Positions 1-6,586 of a stretch of DNA of 13,969 bases are shown piece after piece. This DNA comes from JANYCG01 sp031418395. Lineage in GTDB: Bacteria; Pseudomonadota; Gammaproteobacteria; Burkholderiales; Burkholderiaceae_C. Both the position numbers and the translations under genes were made by a program. Location: assembly GCA_031418395.1 (NCBI GenBank), contig JANOXL010000045.1:1-13969 (forward strand), given 5' to 3'. Positions within the stretch are counted from its first letter, which is position 1; every line of letters begins with the position of its first letter. The notes beneath the pieces were generated by a model. The model was given only the letters and a program-made list of their open reading frames with translations, searched no databases and was not told the origin of the DNA.

Positions 1-453
1 AACCCATAGTTCAGAAATCGGGCATTCAACGCGGTGCTGCGCGGTGGCGTGCTGCACATACTTTTTAGCGACTTGAGACGCTTTAAGGATGGTCTCATGG
101 TCGCCATGGCCTTCAATGCCGAAGCCCACCACGGGCTTGCCTGTTTTGGCGATGCCTTCGACAACTTTTTGCGTCCAGGAGTCTTCAATGCCGATCACGA
201 TCACGGCTGACACGTTGGGGTTGCTGCCTGCGCCAATGAGCGTGGCAAAGTGCAAATCCAGATCGGCACCAAACTGCAGGCGGCCGTAGGGATGCGGGAT
301 GGCCATCGTGCCCTTGATGTTGTGGGCAACGGCTTCAGCGGCGGCGTTCGACAGGTCGTCCAGCGGCAAAACAATAACGTGATTACGCACGCCAACGCGG
401 CCGTTCTCGCGGCGAAAGCCCCAGAAGGTGGAATCCTTGTTCAGAAATGACAT
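1..453 (-). CDS. suyB: (R)-sulfolactate sulfo-lyase large subunit, partial (UxaA family)
   Basis: This is the N-terminal 151 residues of a UxaA/altronate dehydratase-type large subunit; the rest lies beyond the left edge. SuyB forms with SuyA the cytoplasmic enzyme that splits (R)-3-sulfolactate into pyruvate and sulfite. Visible family features are GFRRENGRVGVRNHV near residues 12-26, followed by LPLDDLSNAAAEAV and the IPHPYGRLQFG stretch. The ATG at 453 has an AGGAAA Shine-Dalgarno (plus-strand 458-463) five bases upstream and lies 33 bp after the suyA stop, so the two are co-transcribed. The family also contains altronate and galactarate dehydratases. The sulfo-lyase call is favoured by the split small and large subunits and by the HpsN-type dehydrogenase and sulfonate-type ABC importer nearby. 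It is inference from family and context. Confidence 0.8.
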   Translation of the reverse strand, partial: MSFLNKDSTFWGFRRENGRVGVRNHVIVLPLDDLSNAAAEAVAHNIKGTMAIPHPYGRLQFGADLDLHFATLIGAGSNPNVSAVIVIGIEDSWTQKVVEGIAKTGKPVVGFGIEGHGDHETILKASQVAKKYVQHATAQHRVECPISELWV

Positions 454-486
454 GTTGTTTCCTATATTTTTGAATGGGCGCAGGGC

Positions 487-768
487 TTACCAGCGTTTGG
501 TCTTGATGTTGTGGACGTGCGCATGCTCACCGGTCTTGATGGCAGCAACCACCTTGCCGATGTCAACGCCATATTTGATGACGGTGTCACCCACGGCCAT
601 GTCTTTCATGGCAACTTTGTGGCCTAGCGGAATGTCGGCCGCGCAGGGAATTTGAATCGTGCGGTTTTCATCAAGGATCAGGGCGGTGAGTTTTTGGCCG
701 GCCTTGACGTTTTCGGTGACGACAACCGCTACGCTGTCTTCGGGGTCATGCAAAACACAATGGATCAT
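487..768 (-). CDS. suyA: (R)-sulfolactate sulfo-lyase small subunit (SAF/UxaA N-terminal domain)
   Basis: A 93-residue protein made of the SAF-like domain found at the N-terminus of UxaA family dehydratases. It ends with the typical GEHAHVHNI stretch at about residues 80-88, preceded by IPLGHKVAMKDMAVGD. In the sulfolactate pathway it pairs with the large subunit encoded directly downstream. The ATG at 768 is chosen because it is preceded by GGAGA with normal spacing; an in-frame extension to 834 would run through the promoter region and has no ribosome site. The length matches a stand-alone small subunit and not a fused altronate dehydratase. A good minus-strand promoter lies about 35-60 bp upstream. 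Altronate dehydratase small subunit is the main alternative. Confidence 0.82.
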   Translation of the reverse strand: MIHCVLHDPEDSVAVVVTENVKAGQKLTALILDENRTIQIPCAADIPLGHKVAMKDMAVGDTVIKYGVDIGKVVAAIKTGEHAHVHNIKTKRW

Positions 769-790
769 GGGGTCTCCGTTAAAAAAATGA

Positions 791-819
791 TTGACAGCAC
801 GAAGTCTAATGTTTGAAAT
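791..819 (+). promoter_or_regulatory. Candidate distal promoter of the gntR gene
   Basis: On the plus strand TTGACA (791-796) is followed after 17 bases by TGAAAT (814-819, 4/6 match to the -10). It would start transcription near 826 and overlaps the opposing suyAB promoter almost completely, so only one could be occupied at a time. The -10 is mediocre, hence the modest confidence. Confidence 0.3.
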
Positions 820-830
820 TTCTTTGTCAA
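803..830 (-). promoter_or_regulatory. Probable sigma70 promoter of suyAB
   Basis: Read on the minus strand, a perfect -35 TTGACA (plus-strand 825-830) is followed after 16 bases by TAGACT (803-808), a 4/6 match to the -10. Transcription would begin near 796, giving a leader of about 28 bases that contains the GGAGA ribosome site of suyA. Confidence 0.55.
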
Positions 831-834
831 ACAT

Positions 835-848
835 GTCATATATATGAC
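835..848. promoter_or_regulatory. Palindromic operator candidate between suyA and gntR
   Basis: GTCATATATATGAC is a perfect 14-base palindrome centred in the divergent gap. A second overlapping inverted repeat uses TCATATA (836-842) and TATATGA (850-856). It sits just upstream of the suyAB -35. AT-rich palindromes of this size are typical binding sites of GntR-family dimers, and the adjacent gntR gene is the obvious source of the ligand. Binding is inferred. Confidence 0.5.
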
Positions 849-872
849 TTATATGAATTCTTTTATTGAACC

Positions 873-878
873 TAGAAT
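873..878 (+). promoter_or_regulatory. Candidate proximal -10 element of gntR
   Basis: TAGAAT, a 5/6 match to the -10 consensus, ends seven bases before the A of the gntR ATG at 885. No good -35 is seen 16-18 bases upstream. If used, transcription would begin at or next to the start codon. Confidence 0.25.
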
Positions 879-884
879 CGGCGC

Positions 885-1691
885 ATGCAAAGCGACAAAA
901 TCAAACTGCTGGCCCCTCAGGCACCGACCCCGCTGGAGCTTGGACCGATTGCCGACACCGGTGGCTTGCCCTTGTACCGCAAGGTCAAGCGTGCGTTGAT
1001 CAAGTTGATTGAAGGAGGCCGCTACGCCCCGGGCGATAGCCTGCCTAGCGAGTCTGTCATTGCCGACAGCCTTCAGGTCAGCATCGGGACCTTGCGCAAA
1101 GCGGTTGATGAACTGGTTTATGAAAATGTGCTGATTCGTCGCCAGGGCAAAGGCACCTTTGTCGCCATGCACAACAACGACCGTTTTCTGTTCCAGTTTT
1201 TTCATGTGGAAAAGCGAGGCCTTGACGGCGCGAATGAACTTCAGTACCCGGCAGTCGAATGTATTTCGTTTGAAAAAGCCCGCGCCGATGAGGACGAAGC
1301 CGTTGCTTTGGCCCTTCGCCCGGGAGACCCGGTCTTTCGCATTGGCAACCGCCTGACTCTTTCGCGGCGACCGGTTGTCTATGACCGCCTCAGCATTTCG
1401 GCGCTGACCTTCAAAGGGCTGACCGAGAAGCGTTTCGGCGAGCGCGAAAGCACTGTCTATCACCTCTACCAGCGCGACTACGGCATCACGGTGCTGCGGG
1501 CTCAGGAACGCGCACGTGCAGTGGCTGCCAACCGTGAGGCAAGCCGCGTACTGGGCGTACAGTTTGGCCTGCCGGTCATGGAAGTGCACCGCGTGGCGGT
1601 CACCTTTGGCGAAAAACCTGTCGAGTACCGAGTGTCCACCATCAATACACAGCAGCATGACTATGTGAGTGAGTTGTCAAAAAGAAGCTGA
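885..1691 (+). CDS. GntR-family (HutC/UTRA) transcriptional regulator
   Basis: A 268-residue regulator. After an N-terminal extension of about 27 residues comes the GntR winged helix (about 28-95), with LPLYRKVKRALIKLIEGG, PGDSLPSE and a recognition-helix region VSIGTLRKAVDEL, ending in the wing IRRQGKGTFV. Residues from about 100 to 262 match the UTRA effector-binding domain, including a YDRLSIS stretch and a terminal EYRVSTINTQQHDY strand. HutC-type regulators usually bind a small metabolite and release DNA. The gene diverges from suyAB with a 116 bp gap containing a palindrome, so it probably controls suyAB and itself, with a sulfonate intermediate as likely effector. No clear Shine-Dalgarno precedes the ATG at 885, so the start is less certain than the domain call. 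Confidence 0.88.
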   Translation: MQSDKIKLLAPQAPTPLELGPIADTGGLPLYRKVKRALIKLIEGGRYAPGDSLPSESVIADSLQVSIGTLRKAVDELVYENVLIRRQGKGTFVAMHNNDRFLFQFFHVEKRGLDGANELQYPAVECISFEKARADEDEAVALALRPGDPVFRIGNRLTLSRRPVVYDRLSISALTFKGLTEKRFGERESTVYHLYQRDYGITVLRAQERARAVAANREASRVLGVQFGLPVMEVHRVAVTFGEKPVEYRVSTINTQQHDYVSELSKRS

Positions 1692-1744
1692 AACAGCAAT
1701 TCGACGATGCATCAACGTCTGAGCGCCCTACTTCTCCATTGAAT

Positions 1745-1784
1745 GGTCGGTCGTTAAATTGGAAGCGCTTCAGCCTAACCGACC
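1745..1784. repeat. Inverted repeat between convergent gntR and lacI, with a nested LacI-like palindrome
   Basis: GGTCGGT (1745-1751) and ACCGACC (1778-1784) form a 7 bp stem around 26 bases that contain the perfect palindrome GAAGCGCTTC (1762-1771). Lying between two convergent genes, the outer stem could act as a bidirectional terminator, but no U-tract follows on either strand. The inner palindrome has the AAGCGCTT core found in the operator upstream of lacI (2894-2907). Confidence 0.4.
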
Positions 1785-1854
1785 TACTTCTACCGCATAG
1801 TTGAGTTGTTTAGGCGCTGCTGCGTTACACATTGCATTTCCTCAACACGACTCT

Positions 1855-2865
1855 TCATTGGGCCGATGGTTTGGCCGTAGTTCCCCTGATCAACAACTGA
1901 AAGGGCAGTAGCGATTGCTGTGCAATCGGCGCACCCTCAATGGCAGCTAAGACCTGCGTCGCGGCAATTTGCCCCAGCTCGCGGGTGGGCAAGTTGATCG
2001 TGGTCACACCTGGTGAAACCTCACTTGCCAAGTCGTGATTGTCGATACCGCAGATTGACAGTTCTTCTGGAACCCGAATGCCCTGTCGTTGGGCTTCCAG
2101 CAAAGCCCCAGTCGCCAGCAGGTCGTTGCCACAGACAATTGCAGTGGGGACCTGCTTGGCTTTCAGTAGCTCTATCAGGCCCAAGCGTCCACCGCTGAGG
2201 TTCAGGGGCTGCTCGGTTACAGCGTCCGGGCGCAGATGCAAGCCGGCCTTGCCCAAGGTGTCGCGTAAACCGGCGGCACGGGCTTGCGCACGGTCGTTGT
2301 GCTCGGTGTAACCAGAGATCATTCCGATTCGTTGATGTCCCAAGTCCAGCAGGTGCTGTGTGGCCAAGACACCAATGGCGTGGTTGTCAAAGCCGACAGA
2401 GGGCAAGCGTGGGTCGCAGGCCCAGGTCAGCAAGACAGGTTTCTGCCATTGCCTTAAAGATGTCCAAAGTTGCTTATGGTGCTGGGCACCCACCAACACC
2501 AACGCATCGACGCCACGCTGTTGCAGGGCCTGCACCAGAGCCAACTCCTGCAAAGGGTCATAGTTGTGGCTTGCGACCAGCAACTGGTAGCCGGCTAGCG
2601 CAAAGGTGTTTTGCAATGCATGGGTACTACGCGCAAAAATGGCGTGGTCCAGCGTGGGGATGACACAACCCACGGTTCGGGTGCGACCTGATGCCAGCGC
2701 ACGGCCGGCGGCGTCTGGTACGTAGCCGAGCTTCTCCACAGCGCGCTGCACCAAATCACGCGTCTCAGGGCGCACGCGATCAGGACGCGACAAAGCGCGC
2801 GAGACGGTCGCAGTGGACACATCGGCCATCTGTGCCACATCTTCAATTCGGATCCGTTTTTGCAT
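1855..2865 (-). CDS. LacI-family transcriptional regulator
   Basis: A 336-residue repressor-type protein. The N-terminal LacI helix-turn-helix is clear: RIEDVAQMADVSTATVSRALS, followed by the hinge region ending KLGYVPDAAGRALASGRT. A periplasmic-binding-protein-like effector domain fills the rest, with motifs such as VGCVIPTLDHAIFA, the RIGMISG strand, PTAIVCGNDLLATGAL and the C-terminal TTINLPTRELGQIA. The ATG at 2865 is chosen because it puts the helix-turn-helix at the N-terminus as in other members. A TTG at 2898 is in frame but falls inside the upstream operator. The gene is divergent from the ABC/dehydrogenase operon, whose promoter region carries two LacI-type sites, so it is the probable local repressor. 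The inducer is unknown; a C3 sulfonate is inferred. Confidence 0.88.
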   Translation of the reverse strand: MQKRIRIEDVAQMADVSTATVSRALSRPDRVRPETRDLVQRAVEKLGYVPDAAGRALASGRTRTVGCVIPTLDHAIFARSTHALQNTFALAGYQLLVASHNYDPLQELALVQALQQRGVDALVLVGAQHHKQLWTSLRQWQKPVLLTWACDPRLPSVGFDNHAIGVLATQHLLDLGHQRIGMISGYTEHNDRAQARAAGLRDTLGKAGLHLRPDAVTEQPLNLSGGRLGLIELLKAKQVPTAIVCGNDLLATGALLEAQRQGIRVPEELSICGIDNHDLASEVSPGVTTINLPTRELGQIAATQVLAAIEGAPIAQQSLLPFQLLIRGTTAKPSAQ

Positions 2866-2893
2866 GCCTGCTGCATATTTTACCGGCAAATTG

Positions 2894-2907
2894 TGCAAGC
2901 GCTTGCA
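2894..2907. promoter_or_regulatory. LacI-family operator O1
   Basis: TGCAAGCGCTTGCA is a perfect 14-base palindrome with the central CG typical of LacI/GalR family sites. It lies 29 bp upstream of the lacI start codon, where a bound dimer could block lacI expression. Confidence 0.65.
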
Positions 2908-2981
2908 AACTCGTCACGCAACAACTTGAACAGACAATTAAGTATTTACCATTAGCAATCTACAAACTAGGGATCTGTCGC

Positions 2982-3011
2982 TTGACAGTTTGCGCAAGAG
3001 CATTGCAAAAT
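2982..3011 (+). promoter_or_regulatory. Probable sigma70 promoter of the ABC/hpsN operon
   Basis: A perfect -35 TTGACA (2982-2987) is followed after 18 bases by CAAAAT (3006-3011, 4/6 match to the -10). Transcription would start near 3018, which is inside the second LacI-type operator. This arrangement fits classical repression. Confidence 0.5.
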
Positions 3012-3014
3012 TAG

Positions 3015-3028
3015 TGCAAACGCTTACA
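3015..3028. promoter_or_regulatory. LacI-family operator O2
   Basis: TGCAAACGCTTACA is an imperfect copy of the upstream operator: it keeps the central CG and the half-site pattern TGnAAnCGnTTnCA. It covers the predicted transcription start of the operon and is centred 121 bp from O1. Confidence 0.6.
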
Positions 3029-3063
3029 TTGCATCGGCGATCCTCGCTGGGACAACCAAAATC

Positions 3064-3870
3064 ATGGCATCGGGAAACCTCAAATGGATAGGACTGTCGC
3101 GCCGTACCTGGCTGGGCTGGAGTACCGTGCTCGTCACGTTGCTATCCTGGTGGGTTCTGACAACCGTCACGGGCATCGTCTCTGCTGCGCGATTTCCAGC
3201 GCCACCTGAGGTATGGGTGGCTTTGCGTCAAATAGTGGGCGAGGGATACGGCAATGGTCGCTTGCATCAGCATGTGTTGCACAGCTTGCAATTGGTGGCC
3301 ATGGGCTTTGGGGTGGCAGTGGCGGTGGGAGTTCCGCTGGGCTTGTTGATGGGCTACTCGCGCAAAGCCGAGGCGCTGATTAATCCCGCCTTTTTGCTGC
3401 TTCGCCCCATCCCGCCACTGGCCTGGATTCCGCTCGCCATTGTCTGGCTGGGCTTGGGCGACGCGGCCAAAATTCTGGTGATTTTTGTGGCTGCCTTTGT
3501 GCCCTCTGTCATCAACAGTTATACGGGTGTCCGCAATATCGACATTCCGGTGTTGGAGGCGGCGAAGATGCTGGGCATTCGTGGCTGGAAACTCGTGGCT
3601 GAGGTGCTGGTGCCTGGGTCTTTCCCCATGATTTTTACGGGCCTGCGGCTGTCCTTACAAGCCAGTTGGACGACCTTGGTGGCTGCAGAGTTGATTGGCG
3701 CCTTGTATGGCTTGGGCAGCATCCTGAACCAGGGCTCCCAAGACATTTACCCGGCCATGATTTTAGTGGCTATGGTGTGTGTTGCTATTTGCGGGGGGGT
3801 GACGACCGCATTGCTTGCCAAACTAGAAGAGATGGCCATGCCTTGGCGTGTGGGCAGGGTGGCTGAATGA
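3064..3870 (+). CDS. ABC transporter permease 1 (SsuC/TauC type)
   Basis: A 268-residue inner-membrane protein of the nitrate/sulfonate/taurine importer class. It has an N-terminal membrane segment at about residues 20-40 and several further hydrophobic helices (about 75-97, 112-155 and 220-255). The cytoplasmic EAA loop that docks onto the ATPase is at about 164-188 (LEAAKMLGIRGWKLVAEVLV, then PGSFP). It is the first gene of the operon, about 45 bp after the predicted transcription start, and its stop overlaps the start of the second permease by four bases (ATGA), implying coupled translation. The ribosome site is weak. Substrate is inferred from the downstream DHPS-type enzymes; sequence alone does not distinguish taurine, alkanesulfonate and related ligands. 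Confidence 0.85.
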   Translation: MASGNLKWIGLSRRTWLGWSTVLVTLLSWWVLTTVTGIVSAARFPAPPEVWVALRQIVGEGYGNGRLHQHVLHSLQLVAMGFGVAVAVGVPLGLLMGYSRKAEALINPAFLLLRPIPPLAWIPLAIVWLGLGDAAKILVIFVAAFVPSVINSYTGVRNIDIPVLEAAKMLGIRGWKLVAEVLVPGSFPMIFTGLRLSLQASWTTLVAAELIGALYGLGSILNQGSQDIYPAMILVAMVCVAICGGVTTALLAKLEEMAMPWRVGRVAE

Positions 3871-4622
3871 AAGTCTTAACCGTTGTTGGCGCGCTGGCCT
3901 TCTTGGGTGTCTGGTATCTTGCCGGGGCCTTGCATCTGGCGCCGCCCCAGTTTTTACCCTTGCCGCATGAAGTGATCGCAAGACTGATCAACTTGTCACA
4001 AGAGCCCTTCTCAGGTTACACGCTGTGGCAGCACATGGCGTCCAGCCTGCAGCGTTTTGCCTGGGGCTTTGGCTTGGCCGCCCTGATTGGCGTGCCGCTG
4101 GGTTTGTTGATGGGCTGGTTCCGCTGGCTGGATGATGTGGTGTCGCCGCTGTTTGACGGCCTGCGCTTCATCGCGCCTGTGGCCTGGGTGCCGTTTGCCG
4201 CCCTTTGGTTTGGCACCGGGGCGGGGGGCCCTACGCTGATCATTTTTGCGGGCGCCTTCCCTCCCTGCTTAATCAACGCTTACCGGGGTGCACGCGGTGT
4301 CGATATTCGCTATCTGGAGGCCGCCAGCATGTTGGGCGTGGGCAATTTCAGGACGATTACCGATGTATTGTTTCCAGCTGCGGTGCCCAGCATCATTGCC
4401 GGCCTGCGCATTGGTGCGGGTTTGGGGTGGATGTCACTGGTCGGTGCCGAGCTGATCGTCGCGTCCAGCGGCATGGGGTATTTGATCGTTAAAGGCCAAA
4501 GTGCCATCGCCACCGACATTGTGATGGCGGGCATGGTGGCGATTGGGATGGTCGGCGTTGGCATCGATCTGGCCTTGCGGCGCATGGAAGCCTATTTGCT
4601 AAAACATAGAACGGTACACTGA
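3867..4622 (+). CDS. ABC transporter permease 2 (SsuC/TauC type)
   Basis: A 251-residue permease related to, but clearly different from, the one just upstream. Membrane segments are seen at about residues 3-22, 65-87, 100-136 and 180-240. The EAA loop is at about 150-175 (LEAASMLGVGNFRTITDVLF, then PAAVP). Its ATG overlaps the previous stop and its own TGA directly abuts the ATG of the ATPase gene, so the three genes form a tightly coupled block. Having two different permease genes suggests a heterodimeric membrane channel, whereas TauC and SsuC act as homodimers. Confidence 0.85.
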   Translation: MKVLTVVGALAFLGVWYLAGALHLAPPQFLPLPHEVIARLINLSQEPFSGYTLWQHMASSLQRFAWGFGLAALIGVPLGLLMGWFRWLDDVVSPLFDGLRFIAPVAWVPFAALWFGTGAGGPTLIIFAGAFPPCLINAYRGARGVDIRYLEAASMLGVGNFRTITDVLFPAAVPSIIAGLRIGAGLGWMSLVGAELIVASSGMGYLIVKGQSAIATDIVMAGMVAIGMVGVGIDLALRRMEAYLLKHRTVH

Positions 4623-5420
4623 ATGAGCAATATTGCCTTTCAAAACATTGGCAGAGAATTCGAGCGAGATGGCAAGAAAACCGCCGTTATCCAGGGATTT
4701 GACCTGACGGTTCAAGACCAAGAGTTTGTCGCTATCGTTGGGCCTTCTGGGTGCGGTAAAACCACCTGCATGCGCATGGCGGCGGGCCTCGACTTTCCAA
4801 CAGGTGGAACTCTGACGGTGTCAGGCAAACCTGTCATCAAGCCTGGACCGGACCGTGCCGTCGTGTTCCAGCAATTTGCACTCTTTCCATGGAAGAGCGT
4901 TTACGACAACATTGACTTTGGCTTGCGTGCAAAGAATCTGCCGCAGGAGAAGCGGCATGACATCATCACGCACTACATCGGCTTGATGAACCTTAAGGGT
5001 TATGAGTCTGCCTATCCGCACCAGCTGTCAGGCGGCATGCAGCAGCGCGTGGCCATTGCACGCGCCTATGCCCTAGACCCCGATGTACTGCTGATGGACG
5101 AGCCCTTTGGCGCGCTAGACGCCCAAACCCGCGTGGTCATGCAAGAAGAGCTGGTCAAGCTGGCGCGCAAAAACCCACGTACCGTTCTCTTCATCACCCA
5201 TGCAGTGGAAGAGGCTGTTTACTTGGCGGATCGTGTGGTCATCATGGCTGCACGTCCAGGGCGCGTGAAGGAAATTCTTGACATCAAAACAGTGCGCGAA
5301 GCCAAAGGCTGGGACACCCACCCGCGCATTGAGGATGTGATGGATCTTGAATCCTTCGTGCACCTTCGTACCCGTATTTGGAAGTCCTTGCGGGAAGAAC
5401 ACGCAGGGGTTGACCATTAA
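4623..5420 (+). CDS. ABC transporter ATP-binding protein (SsuB/TauB type)
   Basis: A 265-residue ATPase with every hallmark: Walker A GPSGCGKT (40-47), Q-loop VFQQFALFPW (81-90), signature LSGGMQQR (135-142), Walker B VLLMDEP (155-161) with the D-loop GALDAQT, and the switch histidine in FITHAVEEA (H193). It belongs to the nitrate/sulfonate/taurine importer ATPases and should drive uptake through the two adjacent permeases. The start codon follows the permease 2 stop with no gap. The tail after residue 215 (DIKTVREAKGWDTHPR and on) is the family's usual short C-terminal extension. Confidence 0.92.
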   Translation: MSNIAFQNIGREFERDGKKTAVIQGFDLTVQDQEFVAIVGPSGCGKTTCMRMAAGLDFPTGGTLTVSGKPVIKPGPDRAVVFQQFALFPWKSVYDNIDFGLRAKNLPQEKRHDIITHYIGLMNLKGYESAYPHQLSGGMQQRVAIARAYALDPDVLLMDEPFGALDAQTRVVMQEELVKLARKNPRTVLFITHAVEEAVYLADRVVIMAARPGRVKEILDIKTVREAKGWDTHPRIEDVMDLESFVHLRTRIWKSLREEHAGVDH

Positions 5421-5467
5421 AGCGTTTTCAAATGTCATTTTTATCCACTATTTTTTAGGAGCTCTAC

Positions 5468-6511
5468 ATGTTTAAGAAATCTCTCATCACGTTTGCCGTT
5501 GCACTCGGGTTCACTGGCGTCGCCATGGCCCAGGCGCTGACCCCCATCAAAATCAGCTACCAGCCCGCGCTGTACTGGGCCTTGCCTTTCCATGTGGCCA
5601 CAGAAAAAGGCTGGTGGAAAGAAGTGGGCCTGGCACCCGAGTTCAGCACCTTTCCCGCTGGCGTGCCGCAAATTGCGTCCGCCGCCGCCAAGTCTTGGGA
5701 CGTGGGTGGAACAGGTTCAGTGCCTGCAGTGCTGGGACATGCACGCTTTGGCATCAAAACCATTGGCATCACCAATGACGAGTCTGCCGGCAACGCCTTG
5801 GTAGGCAGTGCTAAAAAAGCGGCAGAGTTTGCCAAAGACCCAGCGGCTGCATTGCGCGGTCAAACCATCACCTTGACACAAAACTCCACGGCTGACTACG
5901 CGATCCAGTCTTGCTTGAAAAAATATGGCCTGAAGAAGTCTGATGTCGTCCTCAAGAACATGGGTCAGTCTGAAATCATCTCGGCCTTGTCGTCCAACAA
6001 CACTGACTTGGCAGGCCTGTGGGCGCCCAATATCTACACCGTCGAGGAAAAGGCGGGTGCCAAAGTGCTGTGCAGCGGCAAAGAAGGCGGCGCCATGGTG
6101 CCAGGTGCACTCATTGCACGCGGGGACTATGCCAAAGAGAACCCCCAAAACGTGGCCAAGTTCCTGGCCGTTTACTTGCGTAGCTGGAGTTGGATGAACG
6201 CCCACAAGACTGAAGCCATCGCCATGATGAAAGACTTCTATGCCAAAGGCGGCGTCAACATCAGCGAAGCGTCGATGAAGAAGGAGTTTGACACACGCCC
6301 CACCTTTAACTTGGCCGCACAGCTCAAGCAGATGGACCGTGCAGGCGGCAATTCGCAAATGGACGCCTGGTTTGCGCATATCTCCGTCTTCATGCGTGAG
6401 ACTGGCGCCCTGCCCACCATCCCTCAGGTGCAAGATTTTGTGACGGGCGAATACATGGCTATGGTGCAAGCCGATCCCAAGTTGCGCGAGTTCGCCAACA
6501 ACTCCAAATAA
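5468..6511 (+). CDS. Periplasmic substrate-binding protein of the sulfonate-type ABC importer
   Basis: A 347-residue NMT1/SsuA/TauA-like binding protein. A Sec signal peptide is visible: KK near the N-terminus, a hydrophobic core, and cleavage after AMA at about residue 21. The mature protein opens with ISYQPALYWALPFHVATEKGWW, the standard start of this fold, followed by the ligand-proximal GGTGSVPAVL region. A strong AGGAG site (5457-5461) precedes the ATG at 5468, fitting the high expression needed for a binding protein. It follows the ATPase by 47 bp. The pocket should bind a small sulfonate; DHPS, sulfolactate or a related acid is inferred from the downstream enzymes. Confidence 0.87.
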   Translation: MFKKSLITFAVALGFTGVAMAQALTPIKISYQPALYWALPFHVATEKGWWKEVGLAPEFSTFPAGVPQIASAAAKSWDVGGTGSVPAVLGHARFGIKTIGITNDESAGNALVGSAKKAAEFAKDPAAALRGQTITLTQNSTADYAIQSCLKKYGLKKSDVVLKNMGQSEIISALSSNNTDLAGLWAPNIYTVEEKAGAKVLCSGKEGGAMVPGALIARGDYAKENPQNVAKFLAVYLRSWSWMNAHKTEAIAMMKDFYAKGGVNISEASMKKEFDTRPTFNLAAQLKQMDRAGGNSQMDAWFAHISVFMRETGALPTIPQVQDFVTGEYMAMVQADPKLREFANNSK

Positions 6512-6531
6512 GTCAAACGTTTTACGTCAAA

Positions 6532-6551
6532 CACCGTGTTTCGGCACGGTG
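6532..6551 (+). other. Intercistronic hairpin upstream of hpsN
   Basis: CACCGTG and CACGGTG form a 7 bp stem with the six-base loop TTTCGG in the 75 bp gap between the binding-protein gene and hpsN. No T-run follows, so it is not a standard terminator. It may limit read-through or protect the 3' end of the upstream message. TGCTATAAA (6565-6573) downstream resembles an extended -10 but lies very close to the hpsN start. Confidence 0.35.
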
Positions 6552-6586
6552 GACGGGATAAATTTGCTATAAATTCAGGAAAATCG

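Noticed and set aside
849..1658. Long minus-strand open frame opposite gntR
   Set aside because: It is the antisense shadow of a clear GntR/UTRA gene and has no recognisable domain or ribosome site.
2866..2898. Upstream TTG start for lacI
   Set aside because: It would add 11 residues before the helix-turn-helix, lies in the operator and lacks a ribosome site.
5717..6469. 250-codon minus-strand open frame opposite the binding protein
   Set aside because: The sense strand encodes a clear signal-peptide-bearing binding protein; the antisense translation is histidine/glycine-rich without family features.
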